Part shown: positions 5,041 through 10,759 of the stretch, piece by piece
Numbering within the stretch: the stretch's first letter is position 1
Layout of the letters: the number at the start of each line of letters is the position of its first letter
NCBI GenBank assembly: GCA_964400725.1
Contig: CAYNVS010000072.1
Span: 1-10,759 of the forward strand
Length of the DNA: 10,759 nt
From: CAYNVS01 sp964400725
GTDB taxonomy: Bacteria; Myxococcota_A; SURF-8; CAYNVS01
Direction: 5' to 3'
Position numbers and translations under genes: made by a program
Notes under the pieces: generated by a model
Told to the model about the DNA's origin: nothing
Seen by the model: only the letters and a program-made list of their open reading frames with translations
Database searches by the model: none

Positions 5041-7098
5041 TTATTGCTCCGTCGGTTTGCAGTCTTTCGCCTCGTCCGACGGCGACGATTTTATTACATT
5101 TATCGGTTCCACCGCAATAGTCGCGGGCGACAAAACGCGGATCCAGCAGATATTCCAATGTTGATTGTCTTTCGGTATCTTCGCGCCGCTGATGCTGAAT
5201 TGAAGCACGCCGAACAGCCAGATTTTAACAGTCAAGCTCGGCGAATCGTAGCCGGAGTAATATTCCGCCGCGACGAAGTAATCGCCCAGCGCGGGAAGCG
5301 ACAGGTTGATATTCTCAGGTCCGGAGCCCGGTATATCGTCGATGTCTAAAGTCGGGTCGTCGGCGCGGTTGCCGATAGTTCCCCAATCCGGCGCGTTGTA
5401 AGGAGTCGCGCTGCCGTTGCGCGTATTGCAGTTCTGCCAATGACAGTCGTTCGCGTTTGCGTCGTCGCCCCGCGTGAAACAACCGAACTTGTCGTCAGGC
5501 CAATCCTTAAGATGGTAACGGACGAGATGCAGGTCGGTGTCGTTGTCGGGTATCGACCAACGCAGTTGAATGTGAATTGTCTGGTCGGGGACGGCAACAA
5601 CGGTAACCTTGTCCGCCGCTTCCTGGCAGCCTACGTCGTCGTGAGGATTGACGCGCAGCGTAATTACGTAACGCCCCGCCAGCTCTGCGAAGAACTGCGG
5701 TTTGGCGACGTTCGTCCATACGCCTGCAAGCTCGTTTACGCATATTACGCTGTGGTTCGCCAAATCGAGAGAAACCTTTTCGCACAGCTTGGCGTTGCTG
5801 GTTCCGGCGGGCTTCTCCGCAAAATCCCACATGTACCACGCCTCGCCGTCGGCCTGCGCGTCGTTCGCGTCCATCGAGGCGCTCCCGTCCAATTGCACGA
5901 CCGCAAGCGGCGCTACGGTTTGGTCTCCTCCTCCGTCGGGATTTGCGCATACGCCCGAACCTCCTACCTGAAGCGCGACTTGACTCAAGAATTCCTTTTC
6001 GCCGTCGTGCCACATTATCGCAAGCTCTCCGTCAACCGCAGACGGACTGCCGTTAAAAGTTATGCGCAAGTTGACAAACTCTCCCGGAGCCAGCGCAATA
6101 GGGCCGTTTTCTTCGTACGCGCCGGAGTTGGAGTCGGGCGAGTCGATGGTAAAATCGGCGTTGCCGAGTATGGACATCTTGTTTATAGCCAAATCAGCCG
6201 CGCCTACGTTGTCCAGCGCGATGATTTTAGTTCCGCCGAGGCGCTGGAACTGAAGCATAAGCGGCCTTATTTGCAGTCTGCCTACCGGCTTTACTTTGCC
6301 GATAAGCCCGATTCTTTCCTCCGGTTTGTCGGATGACGAGAGAATTATCAATTCGCCCGCGTCGTTTACATTGTCCCGCGGCTGGTAAACGACCGCAATA
6401 ACGGCTCCCATGCCTGGATCGAGGTTTATCGGCATAGCGTCGCTTTTAACTATAAACTCGGAGCTGGTAGCGTGAGTAAGATGCGCGTTCGTTATTACGA
6501 ACGCCTGCCCCCCTGCGTTGCAGACTTTTACGTAATTTACCTTGTATTCGCCGACGTTTACCGCTCCGAAATCAACGCTCTTGTCCGACGGCTCTATTAC
6601 TATCTCAGGGCCTGACGCGGTTCCCCGCGCGCACTGAGTAGTCGTTTCAAAATCGACTTCCACTTCGACCGCTTCAATCTGCTCGGTTTCAGTTTCGTCG
6701 GCCTCTGCGTTCGGATTTTCGTTTATATTCTCGCTCGTTTCGCCGGTTTCGTCGTAATCGCCTATTCCGCTCCCCTCTTCGTCGATCGGCGGCTCGTTAG
6801 AGTTCTCAAACTCTTCGTCGTCCTGCCGCTCTTCCGTTTGGTCCCCGTCGGAATTTGGCGCGCCGTCCACGCAGCGTAAAAGCGAAACGTCGCAATGTTG
6901 ATTGGACGGGCATTCGGCGTTTGTTGCGCAAACGACGCACGAAGTCTCGACAAGACATTGGCCTTGGTTGCAGAACTCGCACGGAGCGCAGTCGGTTCTG
7001 CTTTTGCAGCTCTTGCCGCCGGATGAAGAACAGCCCGCCGCCGCGGCAAAAAATAGAGCCATCAGCGTTATGTAAAATAGTTTTATCGCGTCGCTCAT
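5041..7098 (-). CDS. Large mosaic surface lipoprotein: Cys-rich head, acidic linker, choice-of-anchor-D, PKD-like and YfaP/DUF2135-like domains
   Basis: A 685-residue protein starts at ATG 7098, chosen because GGAG lies 6 bases upstream and the signal peptide begins here; the frame extends 15 codons further to 7143 without such a site. Residues 1-22 are the signal peptide ending AAAGC, with Cys23 lipidated. Residues 31-77 form a disulfide-type head with many Cys (CAPCEFC, CVVC and others), like those of myxobacterial surface proteins. Residues 80-150 are an Asp/Glu/Asn-rich linker. Residues ~164-268 match the choice-of-anchor-D (ASPM-SPD2-Hydin) beta-sandwich (VDFGAVNVGEYKVNYVKVCN), and ~273-378 looks like a second copy. 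Residues ~395-503 are PKD-like (VQLDGSASMDAND, WYMWDF). Residues ~507-668 resemble the YfaP/DUF2135 type (DTDLHLVR, DPTLDIDDIPGSGPENINL). It is probably anchored in the outer membrane and used for adhesion or surface structure; no enzymatic motif is visible. It is the first gene of a probable operon. Confidence 0.9.
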   Translation of the reverse strand: MSDAIKLFYITLMALFFAAAAGCSSSGGKSCKSRTDCAPCEFCNQGQCLVETSCVVCATNAECPSNQHCDVSLLRCVDGAPNSDGDQTEERQDDEEFENSNEPPIDEEGSGIGDYDETGETSENINENPNAEADETETEQIEAVEVEVDFETTTQCARGTASGPEIVIEPSDKSVDFGAVNVGEYKVNYVKVCNAGGQAFVITNAHLTHATSSEFIVKSDAMPINLDPGMGAVIAVVYQPRDNVNDAGELIILSSSDKPEERIGLIGKVKPVGRLQIRPLMLQFQRLGGTKIIALDNVGAADLAINKMSILGNADFTIDSPDSNSGAYEENGPIALAPGEFVNLRITFNGSPSAVDGELAIMWHDGEKEFLSQVALQVGGSGVCANPDGGGDQTVAPLAVVQLDGSASMDANDAQADGEAWYMWDFAEKPAGTSNAKLCEKVSLDLANHSVICVNELAGVWTNVAKPQFFAELAGRYVITLRVNPHDDVGCQEAADKVTVVAVPDQTIHIQLRWSIPDNDTDLHLVRYHLKDWPDDKFGCFTRGDDANANDCHWQNCNTRNGSATPYNAPDWGTIGNRADDPTLDIDDIPGSGPENINLSLPALGDYFVAAEYYSGYDSPSLTVKIWLFGVLQFSISGAKIPKDNQHWNICWIRVLSPATIAVEPINVIKSSPSDEAKDCKPTEQ

Positions 7099-7152
7099 AA
7101 TCAACTCCGTTTCTTGATTACTTTCGTTGCGCTTGTCGAGCAAAACCCTAAT

Positions 7153-7181
7153 AGTTTACCATTTCTTAATCCCTTTGAGAA
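7153..7181 (-). promoter_or_regulatory. Candidate sigma70-type promoter for the mosaic lipoprotein operon
   Basis: On the - strand, TTCTCA (7181-7176) is followed after 17 bp by TAAACT (7158-7153). A TGG immediately before the -10 hexamer gives an extended -10. Transcription would begin about 48 bases before the ATG at 7098. The -35 match is weak, so this is a tentative call from pattern only. Confidence 0.35.
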
Positions 7182-7198
7182 CAATTTTAGCGATTATG

Positions 7199-7226
7199 TT
7201 GACGCAAAACGCTTTGTAAATATAAA
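7199..7226 (+). promoter_or_regulatory. Candidate sigma70-type promoter for the hydrogenase maturation protease gene
   Basis: TTGACG (7199-7204) and TATAAA (7221-7226) are separated by 16 bp, close to the housekeeping consensus, and lie about 46 bases before the ATG at 7273. It sits in the divergent intergenic region, so both transcription units could be controlled from this short stretch. No repeated operator was recognised. Confidence 0.55.
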
Positions 7227-7272
7227 ATGCACGGCGAAAAGGCGTAAACAAACGACTATTTCGAGGTAAACT

Positions 7273-7767
7273 ATGCCCGAATACGTAAAAAAAGCCGTCG
7301 TCGTAGGTCTTGGAAACCCTATACTCGCGGACGACGCCGCTGGGATTGAAGCCGCGAAGCTCGCATACGAATCGCTGGACGGCGCGACGCGCGAAGACGT
7401 CGATTTAAAAATTCTTTCGCTTGGCGGCTTATCGCTTATGGAGGAGCTTGAAGGGTACCGTTTTGCGGTTATTGCCGACGCTTTTTACGCTCCTAACGAG
7501 CCGGTAGGTCGCGTTCTGCGCTTTACGGTCGAGGACATAGAGCGGACAAGGCCGCAGGGGTGGGTTTCGATGCACGAGATAAGCGTGCCGGAGGCGCTAA
7601 AACTGACGCGTCTGCTGGAACTTGCCATGCCTGAAAATATAATTATTCTCGCCATTTGCGTAAACGACCCCTATTCGTTTGGAGAGGAGCTCTCGGAAGG
7701 GGCGAAAGCGGCAAGCCTCAAAGCGTCCGAAGCGATTAGAAAAGAACTTCTTGATTTGATTAAATAA
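7273..7767 (+). CDS. [NiFe]-hydrogenase maturation endopeptidase (HycI/HyaD/HoxW family)
   Basis: A 164-residue cytoplasmic protein has GAGG 7 bases before its ATG. The family works by binding nickel in the precursor of the hydrogenase large subunit and cleaving off its C-terminal peptide, the last step of active-site assembly. The diagnostic segments are present: VVGLGNPILADDAAGIEA (10-27, with the acidic nickel ligand at Asp20/Asp21), SLGGLSLMEELEGY (49-62), VIADAFY (66-72, Asp69) and SMHEISVPEALKL (99-111, His101). These correspond to the E/D16, D62 and H90/93 ligands of the E. coli enzymes. Length is normal for the family. No hydrogenase structural or hyp gene is in the window, so its target must be encoded elsewhere. 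It reads toward the pur genes but is separated from them by 189 bp with its own signals, so an operon with them is unlikely. Confidence 0.9.
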   Translation: MPEYVKKAVVVGLGNPILADDAAGIEAAKLAYESLDGATREDVDLKILSLGGLSLMEELEGYRFAVIADAFYAPNEPVGRVLRFTVEDIERTRPQGWVSMHEISVPEALKLTRLLELAMPENIIILAICVNDPYSFGEELSEGAKAASLKASEAIRKELLDLIK

Positions 7768-7815
7768 ATTAAAGACCATTTCTCTTGTTACTTTTTGCAT
7801 AAGGCAAAATTTATT

Positions 7816-7853
7816 GAAAGCGCTCAAATAATAAACGTTAATCCCGCGCTTTC
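7816..7853. repeat. Perfect 8-bp inverted repeat (possible RNA hairpin or operator)
   Basis: GAAAGCGC (7816-7823) is matched by GCGCTTTC (7846-7853), with a 22-base AT-rich loop that itself contains the palindrome AACGTT. It lies about 50 bases after the protease gene stop codon and about 100 bases before purC. No T-run follows, so it is not a standard intrinsic terminator. It could stabilise or end the upstream transcript, act as a leader element of purC, or bind a regulator. Function is unknown. Confidence 0.5.
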
Positions 7854-7878
7854 TCGCCATAATTTGCTCAATCTGCTC

Positions 7879-7907
7879 TTGTAGTAATCCCTCATTAATG
7901 CTATATA
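7879..7907 (+). promoter_or_regulatory. Candidate sigma70-type promoter for the pur cluster
   Basis: TTGTAG (7879-7884) and TATATA (7902-7907) are 17 bp apart, about 50 bases before the purC ATG. The -10 hexamer lies inside the 10-base palindrome GCTATATAGC (7900-7909), followed by six T. The rest of the 189-base gap holds the inverted repeat and no recognisable purine riboswitch core. This is a pattern match only. Confidence 0.4.
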
Positions 7908-7956
7908 GCGTTTTTTCTTAACCGTTCTGTAAAATCGAAATTCATGGAGGCATTCG

Positions 7957-8673
7957 ATGGAGAAAAAAGAGCTCATTTACACGGGCAAAGCCAAGGCAGT
8001 CTATTCCACCAACGACCCCCATCTGGTTATCATCCATTTCAGGGACGACGCCACCGCGTTCGACGGCCTTAAAAAAGGCCAAATCGGCGACAAGGGGCGC
8101 ATCAATTGCACGGTAACCGCGCACATTTACAAGGAACTTGAAAAGATAGGAATCAAGACGCACTTAGTCGATCAGGTCGCGCCCAACGAGCTGCTTTGCA
8201 AGCTGGTAACAATACTTCCCATCGAAGTCGTAATGCGCAACATAGTCGCTGGTTCGCTGCACAAACGCACCGGCCTCCCGGAGGGAACGCCGCTGAAACA
8301 CCCGATTTACGAGCTCTTTTACAAGTCCGACGAGCTTCACGACCCGATGATTACCGAGCAGCATATCTCGGCGTTCGGCTGGGCGACCGAGGAAGAGGTT
8401 GAATACATGAAGGCTACTAGCCGCAAAATCAACGACATCCTCGTGCCGGCGATGCGCAAGGTCAACATTTTACTGGTGGATTACAAGCTCGAATACGGCA
8501 AGACGGCGGACGGCGAGCTTCTGCTGGCCGACGAAATTACCCCGGACGGCTGCCGCCTGTGGGACGCGACGACGATGGAAAAACTGGACAAAGACCGCTT
8601 CCGCCGCGACATGGGCGGAGTTGAAGACGCTTACAACGAGGCCGAAAAGCGGTTCCTCTCCATAACTCTGTAA
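7957..8673 (+). CDS. purC: Phosphoribosylaminoimidazole-succinocarboxamide synthase (SAICAR synthetase)
   Basis: PurC condenses CAIR with L-aspartate using ATP to give SAICAR, step eight of de novo IMP synthesis, in the cytoplasm. The 238-residue protein is the usual bacterial length (~235-240). Visible family motifs are the nucleotide-binding GKAKAVY near the N-terminus (10-16), PIEVVMRNIVAGSL (88-101), KSDELHDPMI (123-132), LVDYKLEYGK (173-182) and LADEITPDGCRLWD (190-203), which contributes to magnesium and nucleotide binding. The ATG has GGAGG 8 bases upstream. It is the first gene of a pur cluster; the next product, PurS, starts 43 bp downstream. The sequence looks intact, with all expected conserved blocks in order. 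Confidence 0.97.
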   Translation: MEKKELIYTGKAKAVYSTNDPHLVIIHFRDDATAFDGLKKGQIGDKGRINCTVTAHIYKELEKIGIKTHLVDQVAPNELLCKLVTILPIEVVMRNIVAGSLHKRTGLPEGTPLKHPIYELFYKSDELHDPMITEQHISAFGWATEEEVEYMKATSRKINDILVPAMRKVNILLVDYKLEYGKTADGELLLADEITPDGCRLWDATTMEKLDKDRFRRDMGGVEDAYNEAEKRFLSITL

Positions 8674-8716
8674 AAACGATTTACTCAACAGGCCGCATAT
8701 TTCAAGGAGTAATGAA

Positions 8717-8962
8717 ATGAAGGCAAAAGTTTTTGTTATGCTCAAACGTCAGGTGCTCGATCCTCAGGGAAAGGCCGTAATGCACTCTCTCGCGAGCCTC
8801 GGCTACTCGGAAGTCGAAGACCTGCGAATCGGCAAAGTGTTCGAGGTTTCGCTTAACGAGACCGACAAGGAACGCGCCGCGACGCGCTTGGCCGAAATGA
8901 GCAAGAAACTTTTATCGAACCCGATAATCGAAGACTTCAAAGTCGAGATAACGGAGGGTTGA
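8717..8962 (+). CDS. purS: FGAM synthetase subunit PurS
   Basis: PurS is the small third subunit of the split phosphoribosylformylglycinamidine synthetase. It bridges PurQ and small PurL and is needed for ammonia transfer between them. The 81-residue protein matches the family length (~80). It shows the characteristic pattern KVFVMLKRQVLDPQGKAV (4-21), then LGYSEVEDLRIGKVFEVSL (28-46), with the acidic C-terminus ending in a beta strand (IIEDFKVEI). AAGGAG lies 7 bases before the ATG. Its stop codon is separated from the purQ start by a single base, and the purQ ribosome-binding site lies inside its last codons, so the two are probably translationally coupled, as expected for subunits of one complex. 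Confidence 0.95.
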   Translation: MKAKVFVMLKRQVLDPQGKAVMHSLASLGYSEVEDLRIGKVFEVSLNETDKERAATRLAEMSKKLLSNPIIEDFKVEITEG

Positions 8963-8963
8963 C

Positions 8964-9653
8964 ATGCGTTTTGCAGTAGTAGTTTTTCCCGGCTCCAACT
9001 GCGAGCGGGACTGTTACCACGCGGTCAAGGAAGTCTGCGGAGTAGACTGCATATACGTATGGCATAAGGACGCCGAGCTTCCCAAGGTCGATTGCGTTTT
9101 TCTGCCGGGCGGCTTCTCCTACGGAGACTACCTGCGCTGCGGAGCCATAGCCAAGTTCAGCCCCATATCGGCCTCCGTGGCGGAGCACGCGAACAGAGGC
9201 GGCCTCGTAATGGGCATATGCAACGGCTTCCAGATACTCACCGAACTTGGGCTTCTGCCGGGCGCGCTTCTGCGCAACACCTCCCTGAAGTTCATCTGCG
9301 AACCCGCGGTTATGAAGGTTACAACGACGAACACTCCGTTCACGAAGCTGTACGAAAAAGACGAAGTAATAACCATCCCGATAGCGCACAACGAAGGGAA
9401 TTACTTCGCGGACGACGATACTCTCAAGCGTTTGCAGGACGAAGATAGAATCGTCCTTCAATACTGCGACAAGACCGGCGCCGTAACGCCAGAATCGTGC
9501 CCCAACGGCGCCGCTCTAAACATAGCGGGCGTAGTCAACGAGAAACGGAACGTCTTCGGTCTCATGCCTCACCCGGAGCGTTGCAGCGAGGCGGTTCTGG
9601 GCATGAGCGACGGCCTGAGAGTTTTCAAGTCGATAATCGAAAGCGTCAAGTAA
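8964..9653 (+). CDS. purQ: FGAM synthetase glutaminase subunit PurQ
   Basis: PurQ is the class I (triad) glutamine amidotransferase that releases ammonia from glutamine for PurL, which converts FGAR to FGAM. The 229-residue length fits stand-alone PurQ. The catalytic Cys86 is in GICNGFQIL, and His203 and Glu205 of the triad are in MPHPER near the C-terminus. VVVFPGSNCERD (5-16) and LPGGFSYGDYLRCGAIAKF (47-65) are further family blocks. It begins one base after the purS stop, using GGAGGG (8953-8958) within purS. purL follows after 24 bp. A stand-alone PurQ excludes the long single-chain PurL of enterobacteria. All catalytic residues are present, so it should be active if a full PurL exists. 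Confidence 0.97.
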   Translation: MRFAVVVFPGSNCERDCYHAVKEVCGVDCIYVWHKDAELPKVDCVFLPGGFSYGDYLRCGAIAKFSPISASVAEHANRGGLVMGICNGFQILTELGLLPGALLRNTSLKFICEPAVMKVTTTNTPFTKLYEKDEVITIPIAHNEGNYFADDDTLKRLQDEDRIVLQYCDKTGAVTPESCPNGAALNIAGVVNEKRNVFGLMPHPERCSEAVLGMSDGLRVFKSIIESVK

Positions 9654-9677
9654 AACGAAAGCTAAGGAAGTATTACC

Positions 9678-10757
9678 ATGAGCGATAAAATACCGGTTGC
9701 GTTCGATCACGACCCGGAGATAACCGACAAGCTGGTAGCCGAGCACGGCATCAAACCCGACGAGTACGAGCGCATTCTCAACGTGCTGGGCCGCAAACCG
9801 ACTTACACGGAGCTTGGAATCTACTCGGTGCTATGGAGCGAGCATTGCAGTTATAAATCAAGCCGCATTCACCTAAAAAAATTCCCTACCAAGGGACCGC
9901 GCGTACTGCAAGGCCCCGGCGAAAATGCGGGCATCCTTGACATCGGCGGCGGCTACGCCACCTGCTTCAAGATGGAGAGCCATAACCATCCGTCTTACAT
10001 AGAGCCTTATCAGGGCGCGGCCACGGGCGTCGGAGGCATTTTGCGCGACGTATTCACCATGGGCGCGCGGCCTATCGCCAACATGGATTCGCTGCGCTTC
10101 GGCGAGTTGTCTCACCCAAAAACGCGCTATCTGCTTCACGGCGTAGTGGGCGGCATTGCCGGTTACGGCAACTGCGTCGGAGTCCCTACAATCGCGGGCG
10201 ACGCGTATTTCGACGAGAGCTACAACGGCAACATTCTCGTCAACGCGTTTACGCTGGGCACGGTTCGCAAAGATAAAATCTGGCGCGGATACGCGAGCGG
10301 CGCGGGAAACCCGATAATCTACGTCGGCAGCAAGACGGGACGCGACGGCATTCACGGCGCGACCATGGCTTCCGACGAATTCTCCGAAGAAACCGAAAGC
10401 AAGCGTCCGACCGTGCAGGTCGGCGACCCGTTCACCGAGAAGCTGCTCATCGAGGCGTGTTTGGAGCTGATGCAGACCGATCTGCTCGTCGGCATTCAAG
10501 ACATGGGAGCCGCCGGCCTCACCAGCAGCACGTTCGAGATGGCGGGCCGCGCCGGCACAGGTTTGCGGATGTATCTGGACAAAGTCCCGATGCGCGAGAC
10601 CGGAATGACGCCTTACGAGCTTATGCTGTCGGAGTCGCAGGAGCGCATGGTCGTCGTTTCCAAGAAGGGAAACGAGGATAAAATAATAGAAATTTTTAAA
10701 AAGATGCCGAACGTAGGTTTGCTGCAGGTAGGCTTTCAACCAATACGATCGGGATAA
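9678..10757 (+). CDS. purL: FGAM synthetase subunit PurL, small type, truncated to the N-terminal half
   Basis: PurL is the ATP-dependent synthetase subunit of FGAM synthetase, working with PurS and PurQ. The ATG follows AAGGAAG by 7 bases. Small-type blocks are clear: YSVLWSEHCSYKSSRIHLKK (49-68), MESHNHPSYIEPYQGAATG (99-117), GGILRDVFTMGARPIA (119-134), GIQDMGAAGLTSSTFEMA (272-289) and LSESQERM (317-324). The frame ends at TAA (10755-10757) after 359 residues, whereas small PurL is normally ~720-750. Similarity to the family seems to end near KKGNEDKIIEIFKK (329-342). The last ~17 residues (MPNVGLLQVGFQPIRSG) do not look like the usual continuation, in which a short helix leads to an I-G-x-V strand, and the other two forward frames do not restore it. 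The break is 2 bases from the window end, so a real disruption, a sequencing error or a misjoined contig edge are all possible. The N-terminal identification is secure. Confidence 0.93.
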   Translation: MSDKIPVAFDHDPEITDKLVAEHGIKPDEYERILNVLGRKPTYTELGIYSVLWSEHCSYKSSRIHLKKFPTKGPRVLQGPGENAGILDIGGGYATCFKMESHNHPSYIEPYQGAATGVGGILRDVFTMGARPIANMDSLRFGELSHPKTRYLLHGVVGGIAGYGNCVGVPTIAGDAYFDESYNGNILVNAFTLGTVRKDKIWRGYASGAGNPIIYVGSKTGRDGIHGATMASDEFSEETESKRPTVQVGDPFTEKLLIEACLELMQTDLLVGIQDMGAAGLTSSTFEMAGRAGTGLRMYLDKVPMRETGMTPYELMLSESQERMVVVSKKGNEDKIIEIFKKMPNVGLLQVGFQPIRSG

Positions 10758-10759
10758 AA

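Noticed and set aside
5018..5158. Upstream extension of the nitroreductase start to 5158
   Set aside because: It would overlap the lipoprotein 3' end. The family N-terminus begins at ATG 5017, which has a strong AAGGAGA site.
5440..6336. 298-codon open frame on the + strand
   Set aside because: It lies wholly inside the mosaic lipoprotein gene on the other strand, is Arg/Val-rich without family motifs, and has no convincing ribosome-binding site.
7099..7143. 15-codon N-terminal extension of the mosaic lipoprotein
   Set aside because: No ribosome-binding site is seen for it, it would put a charged stretch before the signal peptide, and ATG 7098 has GGAG at good spacing.
7768..7956. Possible purine riboswitch upstream of purC
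   Set aside because: I could not find the three-way junction core sequences. Only a simple inverted repeat and a promoter-like pattern are visible.
9873..10739. 288-codon open frame on the - strand
   Set aside because: It is antisense to conserved purL and is a codon-bias shadow.

Overview
The window comes from a Gram-negative bacterium. Four genes encode proteins with lipoprotein-type or secretory signal sequences, and one of these carries c-type haem motifs that are matured outside the cytoplasm. Large lipoproteins with cysteine-rich heads, long acidic linkers, choice-of-anchor-D, PKD-like and YfaP/DUF2135-like segments are typical of deltaproteobacterial and myxobacterial lineages and of related uncultured phyla. 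The multihaem flavoprotein and the hydrogenase maturation protease point to an anaerobic or microaerobic, redox-versatile life. I cannot name the taxon from the sequence. Almost every gene has a clear Shine-Dalgarno site.

Region 1 (30-4137, + strand) holds three closely spaced genes for exported proteins. They are an unusual flavocytochrome (N-terminal four-motif cytochrome c segment fused to a CrtI/CrtISO/RetSat-type FAD oxidoreductase), a lipoprotein with a long Glu-rich repeat linker, and a lipoprotein of the CrtC/AttH (hydroxyneurosporene synthase-like) family. Two of the three resemble enzymes that act on polyene or isoprenoid double bonds, but here both are predicted to lie outside the cytoplasm. 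This is the best candidate in the window for an undescribed system: an envelope-located module for reducing, isomerising or hydrating a lipid or polyene.

Region 2 (about 4140-4277, + strand) contains a short start-less reading frame that reads as the N-terminal helix-turn-helix of an IS481/IS3-type transposase. It is a decayed mobile-element remnant at the junction of two converging transcription units.

Region 3 (7098 down to 4274, - strand) is a probable operon: a 685-residue mosaic surface lipoprotein, a small FMN nitroreductase, and a 69-residue single-span membrane protein that starts at GTG. A divergent intergenic region (7099-7272) carries promoter-like elements for both directions.

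Region 4 (7273-10759, + strand) holds a stand-alone [NiFe]-hydrogenase maturation protease gene, a 189-bp gap with a perfect 8-bp inverted repeat, and then the purine biosynthesis genes purC-purS-purQ-purL. Separate purS and purQ genes beside a small-type purL indicate the three-subunit FGAM synthetase found in Gram-positive bacteria, archaea and many other lineages. purL stops at residue 359, about half the usual length. The last ~17 residues do not match the family, so the gene is either broken or the window ends on an assembly edge.
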